From Bacillota bacterium (lineage in GTDB: Bacteria; Bacillota; Clostridia; Christensenellales; CAG-138), in the NCBI GenBank assembly GCA_023416175.1, contig JAEZIE010000281.1, positions 1-8,906 on the forward strand: a stretch of DNA of 8,906 nt. The letters run 5' to 3'. The position numbers were made by a program, and so were the translations under genes. Shown here one piece after another: positions 5,385 through 8,906 of this stretch. The notes beneath the pieces were generated by a model. That model was not told the origin of the DNA, ran no database searches, and worked only from the letters and a program-made list of their open reading frames with translations. Every line of letters starts with the position of its first letter. Position 1 is the stretch's first letter.

Positions 5385-5579
5385 TATAATTTCTTGATAA
5401 AAATTCCGCATCCGGGCAAAGGTATGCCAACAATTTATTTGTGGATCTTTATGTCCCAATTGCCCCTGTGTAAAGTGTATATAGGAACAGAGGCAAGCAA
5501 TTACACACCCGCATGAGGCTGCATGCGGGCATAATGGTGAGCTCCCCGTCCACCTCCCTATGGCGGGGAGCTTTTATTT
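5385..5579 (+). ncRNA. Candidate structured RNA of unknown type
   Basis: A perfect -10 box TATAAT (5385-5390), without a clear -35, precedes about 180 bases without a convincing gene but with a chain of hairpins. These are GGCA/TGCC (5415-5428), CC-ACAA/TTGTGG (5427-5443), TTGCC-CTGT with ACAG-GGCAA (5460-5469 and 5487-5496), CCCGCATG/CATGCGGG (5508-5515 and 5522-5529), and a strong terminator at 5540-5579. GGGCAA at 5414-5419 can also pair with TTGCCC at 5460-5465, which would exclude the third hairpin, so two folds are possible. It does not match riboswitch, 6S, SRP, RNase P or tmRNA signatures that I know. The terminator lies almost 200 bases before the next gene, so a stand-alone small RNA is more likely than a leader. 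This is inference from structure only. Confidence 0.3.
5540..5579 (+). terminator. Strong intrinsic terminator
   Basis: AGCTCCCCG (5540-5548) pairs perfectly with CGGGGAGCT (5564-5572) around a 15-base loop, followed by TTTTATTT. No protein gene precedes it within 400 bases, so it points to a non-coding transcript from the left. Confidence 0.75.
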
Positions 5580-5688
5580 GTGATTTCCCTTGGTTAATCT
5601 TTCAATTCGATGACCTTGCTTCTTCGCCAACTGCGCAGGCCAATTTTTCAACCACATCATTTCTTCATAGCCGGCAAGCCGGGAAGAA

Positions 5689-5710
5689 TGAATTCTTCAT
5701 GAATTCTTAA
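5689..5710 (+). promoter_or_regulatory. Tandem 11-bp direct repeats, likely response-regulator binding site
   Basis: TGAATTCTTCA (5689-5699) is followed immediately by TGAATTCTTAA (5700-5710), matching in 10 of 11 positions. Direct repeats one helical turn apart are the usual target of OmpR/PhoB-type regulators. They lie directly upstream of the promoter of such a regulator gene, which suggests autoregulation. A related string, TTTCTTCAT, occurs at 5660-5668. Confidence 0.5.
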
Positions 5711-5723
5711 TCCATTTCCATCT

Positions 5724-5752
5724 AACATCTTAATGCCATATTCCGGTACAAT
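5724..5752 (+). promoter_or_regulatory. Candidate promoter of the two-component operon
   Basis: The -10 box TACAAT (5747-5752) is good, but the sequence 17 bases upstream (AACATC, 5724-5729) is a poor -35. A weak -35 right after regulator-type direct repeats fits an activator-dependent promoter. Transcription would start near 5759, leaving almost no leader before the AGGGGTG ribosome binding site. Confidence 0.4.
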
Positions 5753-5772
5753 ACCCATAAGGGGTGAATGCA

Positions 5773-6471
5773 GTGTACCGTATTTTGATTTGCGATGACG
5801 ATCACGATATCGTATCCGCGCTCAATATCTATCTGCGTGCCGAGGGGTATGAAACCGTACTTGCCTACAACGGGCGCGAGGCGCTTCAAGCCGTAAAGGG
5901 GAACGAAATCCACCTGGCGCTCATGGATATCATGATGCCGGGCTTGGATGGCATTGCGGCGACCGCGCAGCTAAGGGAAACCAGCAATATTCCCGTCATA
6001 CTGCTTACCGCAAAAAGCGAGGACAGCGACAAGGTATTGGGCTTGACGATAGGGGCGGACGATTATGTGACAAAGCCGTTTAACCCCATGGAGGTACTTG
6101 CCCGCGTCAAATCCCAGTTGCGGCGCTATACGCTTTTGGGCGGCATGGAGGGAAAGGGGAACGCTAGGCTGGTGCTGGGCGGCATCGTGCTGGACGACGC
6201 CGCGAAGTCGGTGACATCGGATGGCGAGGCCGTTTCTTTGACGCCGACCGAATACAGCATATTAAAGCTGCTGATGGAAAAACCGGGGCATGTGTTTTCC
6301 TCCGCAGAGATATACGGCGTGGTCTGGAAGGGCAGCGCAATCGGCATGGAGAACACCGTGGCGGTGCATATCCGCCACATCCGGGAGAAGCTGGAGATCA
6401 ACCCCGCGGAGCCAAGGTATATCAAAGTCGTCTGGGGACATGGGTACAAGATGGAGAGGGGATTGTTATGA
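5773..6471 (+). CDS. OmpR/PhoB-family response regulator
   Basis: This 232-residue protein has a receiver domain (about 1-115) and a winged-helix DNA-binding domain (about 135-230), the normal length and layout. Receiver residues are complete: acidic D8, D9 and D10, phospho-acceptor D52 in LMDIMMPGLDG, T79, Y98 and K101 in TKPF. The output domain shows LTPTEYSILKLLMEKPGHVF, AVHIRHIREKLE and IKVVWGHGYKME, typical of the trans-activation C-terminal family. It should bind promoter DNA after phosphorylation by the adjacent kinase. GTG at 5773 is preferred because AAGGGG lies about 8 bases before it and the protein then starts MYRILICDDD like its relatives; GTG at 5764 overlaps that site. The stop overlaps the kinase ATG by ATGA. 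Direct repeats at 5689-5710 suggest autoregulation. The signal is unknown. Confidence 0.93.
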   Translation: MYRILICDDDHDIVSALNIYLRAEGYETVLAYNGREALQAVKGNEIHLALMDIMMPGLDGIAATAQLRETSNIPVILLTAKSEDSDKVLGLTIGADDYVTKPFNPMEVLARVKSQLRRYTLLGGMEGKGNARLVLGGIVLDDAAKSVTSDGEAVSLTPTEYSILKLLMEKPGHVFSSAEIYGVVWKGSAIGMENTVAVHIRHIREKLEINPAEPRYIKVVWGHGYKMERGLL

Positions 6472-8066
6472 AAACAAAGCTGACGCACCGGTTTCCTGTG
6501 AAGGTGGCGGCCGTATTCCTTTTTGTGGCCGTTGCGCTTTTTGCCTTTGCCTGCTTTGGCGCATTTGCTTTGACGCAGGCGTATGAGAATGGGGAGATTG
6601 TGATTGAAGATCCGTGGCTACAGCAGATAATGCCCCCAACGAACGTTCAGGTCGCGCTTCCCTGGCTGGGAATCTTGGCGACCGTGGTAGCCGTCGCGTT
6701 GTTTATATTCCTCATGTGCGCGGCTGGAAGGCGGGAAGGCAAAGAGGAGCCCGTCTGTTCCAGATTGGATGGTTTTCCGTTCGATCTGCTGCTCGCTGTT
6801 TTGATTTTTATATTTTATTTTATGGTGGACATTCTGGATTCCGCAACAATAGGCCTCAACGTCGGCCATAGTATCGGTTATCTCATAACGGTTGCAGGAA
6901 TCGTGATTGCCGTCAGTACGCCGCTTTTGCTGATGCTCTTTATGACGTTCGCGGCCCGCGTCAAAACGGGTACGCTCTGGCGCAACAATGTGATTACATT
7001 TGTACTGCGCTTTATCTTTAGGTGCCTGCGGTATCTTGGGCGCGGCGTGCGAACGATATATCAAAATCTATCCGTACTCTGGAAAATCATCGTATCTTAT
7101 GTTGGGTTCGGCCTTATATGCATGGTGCTGTTTGCCACGGGCATATCGGGTTGGAGGGGCGGGTTTGCGCTGTTCCTGTTCTTTGTCATCACACTTGCGG
7201 CGCTTGGAGCCCTGTGCTTTTTAGGCCTTCAGCTGCAGCGCGTCAAAAAGGGCGGGGAGGCGCTGGCGCAAGGCCGGATGGAGGAGCGCATCGATACGTC
7301 CAAACTTGTACTGGACATCAAGGCACACGCCGAAAACCTAAACAACATCGGCTTGGGTATGAGCCGCGCGGTGGAAGCGCGCATGAAAAGCGAGCGCATG
7401 AAAACTGACCTTATCACCAATGTCTCGCACGATATCAAAACGCCGTTGACGTCCATCGTCAATTACGTGGACCTGTTGCAAAAAGAAGAGCTGGGCAATG
7501 AAGCGGCCAAGGAGTATGTGGAGGTACTTGCCCGCCAGGCACAGCGGCTCAAAAAGCTGACTGAGGATATCGTGGAAGCGTCCAAGGCCTCAAGCGGCGC
7601 ACTCACTGTTTCCCTTGCACCGACCGATGTTGCGGAACTTGTACACCAAAGCCTTGCGGAGTATGCGGAAAAGCTCACGCTTGCGGGGCTGACCCCCGTT
7701 GCGCAGGTAGCGGAAGGACTGCCGCTCGCCATTGCGGATGGAAGGCTGCTGTGGCGGGTGGTGGATAACCTTTTAAGCAATGCCTGTAAATATTCCATGC
7801 CGGGAACTAGAGTGTATGTGGAAGCCGGGCAAAGCGGCAATATGGTGAACATCTCAGTAAAAAGTATCTCCAGGGAAGCCATCGGCGTTCCTGCCGAGGA
7901 GTTGATGGAGCGCTTCGCGCGCGGTGACGTATCGCGTTCCACGGAAGGCAGCGGGTTGGGCCTGTCCATTGCCAGGAGCCTGATGGAGCTGCAAAACGGC
8001 GAGTTGCGCCTTGCTGCCGATGGGGATCTCTTTAAAGCGGAGCTGGCGCTGCCAGTGGTTAAATAG
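6468..8066 (+). CDS. Membrane sensor histidine kinase with six TM segments
   Basis: The 532-residue kinase has about six membrane helices (roughly 10-32, 61-84, 104-125, 134-161, 206-228 and 231-253) with only short outer loops, so it may sense the membrane or a partner protein rather than a soluble ligand. A HAMP-like or linker region (about 255-310) leads to the HisKA domain with H321 in NVSHDIKTPLTSI. The ATP-binding domain has the N box VDNLLSNACKYS (N434 and N438), an F-box-like ERFARGD and the G2 box EGSGLGLSIA (493-502). The usual G1 box DxGxG is absent: the region reads VKSISREAIGVPAEEL. That change recurs, as I recall, in a VanS-like group of kinases that remain active. It partners with the response regulator just upstream, with translation coupled through the ATGA overlap. 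Targets beyond autoregulation are not visible; no transporter gene accompanies the pair. Confidence 0.92.
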   Translation: MKTKLTHRFPVKVAAVFLFVAVALFAFACFGAFALTQAYENGEIVIEDPWLQQIMPPTNVQVALPWLGILATVVAVALFIFLMCAAGRREGKEEPVCSRLDGFPFDLLLAVLIFIFYFMVDILDSATIGLNVGHSIGYLITVAGIVIAVSTPLLLMLFMTFAARVKTGTLWRNNVITFVLRFIFRCLRYLGRGVRTIYQNLSVLWKIIVSYVGFGLICMVLFATGISGWRGGFALFLFFVITLAALGALCFLGLQLQRVKKGGEALAQGRMEERIDTSKLVLDIKAHAENLNNIGLGMSRAVEARMKSERMKTDLITNVSHDIKTPLTSIVNYVDLLQKEELGNEAAKEYVEVLARQAQRLKKLTEDIVEASKASSGALTVSLAPTDVAELVHQSLAEYAEKLTLAGLTPVAQVAEGLPLAIADGRLLWRVVDNLLSNACKYSMPGTRVYVEAGQSGNMVNISVKSISREAIGVPAEELMERFARGDVSRSTEGSGLGLSIARSLMELQNGELRLAADGDLFKAELALPVVK

Positions 8067-8106
8067 AATTGCACTGCACCCCGGCATTATGCAAAAAAAA
8101 TTTGCT

Positions 8107-8134
8107 GTTTTGCCATGAATCGACAAAACTTTTT
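8107..8134 (+). terminator. Weak candidate terminator after the two-component operon
   Basis: GTTTTG (8107-8112) pairs with CAAAAC (8124-8129) around an 11-base loop, followed by TTTTT. The stem is AT-rich and short. Outer AATTGCA (about 8067-8073) and TGCAATT (8136-8142) could pair to enclose it. No better terminator is present in the gap. Confidence 0.4.
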
Positions 8135-8152
8135 ATGCAATTCTGGGCATTC

Positions 8153-8163
8153 TATGATATGAT
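8153..8163 (+). promoter_or_regulatory. Candidate -10 region for the zinc-ribbon gene
   Basis: Two overlapping TATGAT boxes occur at 8153-8158 and 8158-8163, about 35-40 bases before the ribosome binding site. No clear -35 box is seen at the right distance. Confidence 0.4.
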
Positions 8164-8211
8164 AGTAAAGCTAGGCAAGGAATGCTTGGTATAAAATGGA
8201 GGTATATTTCT

Positions 8212-8523
8212 TTGGCAGACAAAATACTTACTTGCAGAGACTGCGGGGCAGACTTTTTATTCAGTGAAAGCGAACAGGCCTTTTACAAAGAAAAGGGATT
8301 CGCGAATGAACCACAGCGGTGCCCGAATTGCAGAGCTGCAAGGAAGGATCAGCAAAGAGGCGGCAATCGTGGTGGGTACGGCAACTCTGAACGGCAGATG
8401 TTCCCCGCTGTATGCGCACAGTGTGGAAGGGAAACGACCGTTCCGTTCAGGCCTTCTTCCGACAAACCGGTGTATTGCAAGGATTGCTTCCAGCCAAGGG
8501 AGCGTACAAGGTCCAGATATTAA
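8212..8523 (+). CDS. Small double zinc-ribbon protein
   Basis: The 103-residue protein carries four CxxC pairs: C8-C11 and C37-C40 form the first ribbon, and C68-C71 and C89-C92 the second. The first half (ILTCRDCGADFLFSESEQAF to the CPNC pair) matches the zinc-ribbon family common in Clostridia and Chloroflexi, and the second half (CAQCGRETTVPFRPSSDKPV then YCKDC) matches the domain often fused to it. A glycine- and arginine-rich linker (about 44-62) and a basic tail suggest possible nucleic acid binding, but the molecular role is not known. The start is TTG at 8212: GGAGG (8198-8202) lies 9 bases upstream, and family members begin with MADK. The in-frame ATG at 8182 would put the ribosome binding site inside the gene. 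A perfect terminator follows 7 bases past the stop. Confidence 0.9.
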   Translation: MADKILTCRDCGADFLFSESEQAFYKEKGFANEPQRCPNCRAARKDQQRGGNRGGYGNSERQMFPAVCAQCGRETTVPFRPSSDKPVYCKDCFQPRERTRSRY

Positions 8524-8530
8524 CGGTTTC

Positions 8531-8556
8531 GCCTCCGCTTGCGGAGGCTTTTTCTT
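8531..8556 (+). terminator. Intrinsic terminator of the zinc-ribbon gene
   Basis: GCCTCCGC (8531-8538) pairs perfectly with GCGGAGGC (8541-8548), followed by TTTTTCTT. The same stem arms recur exactly 220 bp downstream at 8751-8771. Confidence 0.85.
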
Positions 8557-8750
8557 GTCGAAAAAGTGTCTTGCGATACTTTTTCGAAGATTACAGGAAC
8601 GATCTGTACCTATGGCACGGGCACAACGTTCCTGCAAAGAAAGCCTTGCGCCGCAAGGCCTTCCGCCACCACCGCGCCTGTCGCTGGCGGCGGGTGGAAG
8701 CCTTCGGGGCTGCGGCCCCGAACCCCCAAGGAGTTTTTCTACAGACTGAA
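8557..8750. repeat. Highly structured intergenic element (chain of inverted repeats)
   Basis: The 194 bases hold five consecutive hairpins. First, TCGAAAAAGTGTC with GATACTTTTTCGA (8558-8570 and 8575-8587; 13 pairs, one G-U, TTGC loop). Second, CAGGAACG/CGTTCCTG (8594-8601 and 8627-8634). Third, GCCTTGC/GCAAGGC (8643-8649 and 8653-8659). Fourth, CTTCCGCC/GGTGGAAG (8660-8667 and 8693-8700) enclosing CGCC/GGCG. Fifth, TTCGGGGC/GCCCCGAA (8703-8710 and 8715-8722). It is more GC-rich than its surroundings and has no convincing gene on either strand. Similar GGGGC-loop-GCCCC strings are, as I recall, frequent in intergenic regions of some Clostridia, so a dispersed palindromic repeat is the leading reading; a structured RNA is the alternative. 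Confidence 0.5.
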
Positions 8751-8778
8751 GCCTCCGCTTTTTGCGGAGGCTTTTTAT
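8751..8778 (+). terminator. Second intrinsic terminator with the same stem arms
   Basis: GCCTCCGC (8751-8758) pairs with GCGGAGGC (8764-8771) around a TTTTT loop, followed by TTTTTATT. No gene on the plus strand precedes it other than the structured element, so it either ends a transcript of that element or is a copy of the 8531 terminator. Confidence 0.75.
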
Positions 8779-8806
8779 TCTTAAACCGCATGCAGAATAG
8801 CAGTGT

Positions 8807-8827
8807 GGGCGCGGCATTGGCGCGCCC
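8807..8827. repeat. GC-rich hairpin
   Basis: GGGCGCG (8807-8813) pairs with CGCGCCC (8821-8827) around a seven-base loop. There is no T-tract on either strand. It may mark the 3' end of the possible minus-strand gene at 8854-8906. Confidence 0.4.
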
Positions 8828-8853
8828 TCATCATTATATATCTCTTTTCTGAA

Positions 8854-8906
8854 TCAAGCCGGTTCCTCCTGCCCCTGCGCGCGGTTGAGTTTGCGTATGG
8901 AAGGAA
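8854..8906 (-). CDS. Possible C-terminal end of a minus-strand gene (mostly outside the window)
   Basis: Reading in from the right edge on the minus strand, one frame gives PSIRKLNRAQGQEEPA followed by TGA (8856-8854). A second minus-strand frame stays open to TAA at 8836-8834, so the frame is not certain. No family can be assigned from 17 codons, and the stretch could be non-coding. Confidence 0.25.
   Translation of the reverse strand, partial: PSIRKLNRAQGQEEPA

Noticed and set aside
5181..5516. 111-codon plus-strand open frame with a hydrophobic stretch
   Set aside because: It starts in a hairpin and crosses the perfect terminator at 5218-5245, there is no ribosome binding site, and composition is unlike the neighbouring genes.
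5385..5579. 6S RNA or a known riboswitch class
   Set aside because: The ends are not complementary as in 6S RNA, and I see no conserved core of the T-box, SAM, c-di-GMP, guanidine, ZTP or fluoride classes.
5513..5710. 65-codon plus-strand open frame before the response regulator
   Set aside because: It covers the terminator at 5540-5579 and the regulator repeats, and has no ribosome binding site or domain.
8531..8778. CRISPR-like array suggested by regularly spaced palindromes
   Set aside because: The hairpins differ in sequence and spacing, and only the two terminator stems repeat, so there is no repeat-spacer pattern.
8257..8817. 186-codon minus-strand open frame at the zinc-ribbon locus
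   Set aside because: It is antisense to the well-supported zinc-ribbon gene and to hairpins and terminators; the low-complexity product is typical of a shadow frame.

Overview
The window looks like a piece of a mid-GC Gram-positive chromosome, most likely from the class Clostridia. The reasons are strong GGAGG-type ribosome binding sites, frequent GTG and TTG starts, a NiCo-type riboswitch, an LCP-family protein next to a phosphodiester-glycosidase-like protein with Pro/Thr linkers, and small Cys-rich and zinc-ribbon proteins typical of that class. Assignment below class level is not possible from this sequence alone. There are no phage, transposase, CRISPR, tRNA or rRNA genes.

Layout from left to right. 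(1) 1-441, minus strand: the N-terminal part of an unrecognised lipoprotein that runs off the left edge. (2) 442-1734, plus strand: a metal-responsive unit made of a promoter, a NiCo riboswitch aptamer (665-752), an intrinsic terminator that shares bases with the aptamer (736-781), and a cation diffusion facilitator (CDF) exporter. Binding of Ni2+ or Co2+ should prevent the terminator from forming and turn on the exporter. (3) 1862-3963, minus strand: a translationally coupled pair of cell-surface genes, an NAGPA-domain protein followed by an LCP-like protein that lacks the usual catalytic arginines. (4) 4380-5139: a divergent pair, a very small GNAT-like protein (minus) and a small Cys-rich protein (plus). 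(5) 5140-5772: a long non-coding stretch with several hairpins, a possible structured RNA ending in a strong terminator, and 11-bp direct repeats just upstream of the next operon. (6) 5773-8066, plus strand: an OmpR/PhoB-type response regulator and a six-TM sensor histidine kinase overlapping by ATGA. (7) 8212-8523: a double zinc-ribbon protein with a TTG start. (8) 8524-8853: a block of back-to-back hairpins between two terminators with identical stem arms spaced exactly 220 bp apart. (9) 8854-8906: possibly the end of another minus-strand gene.

The best-supported regulatory system is the Ni/Co riboswitch and CDF exporter. The best candidates for something undescribed are the hairpin-rich RNA-like region at 5385-5579 and the structured element at 8557-8750. 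Neither can be identified without covariance or genome-wide repeat searches.
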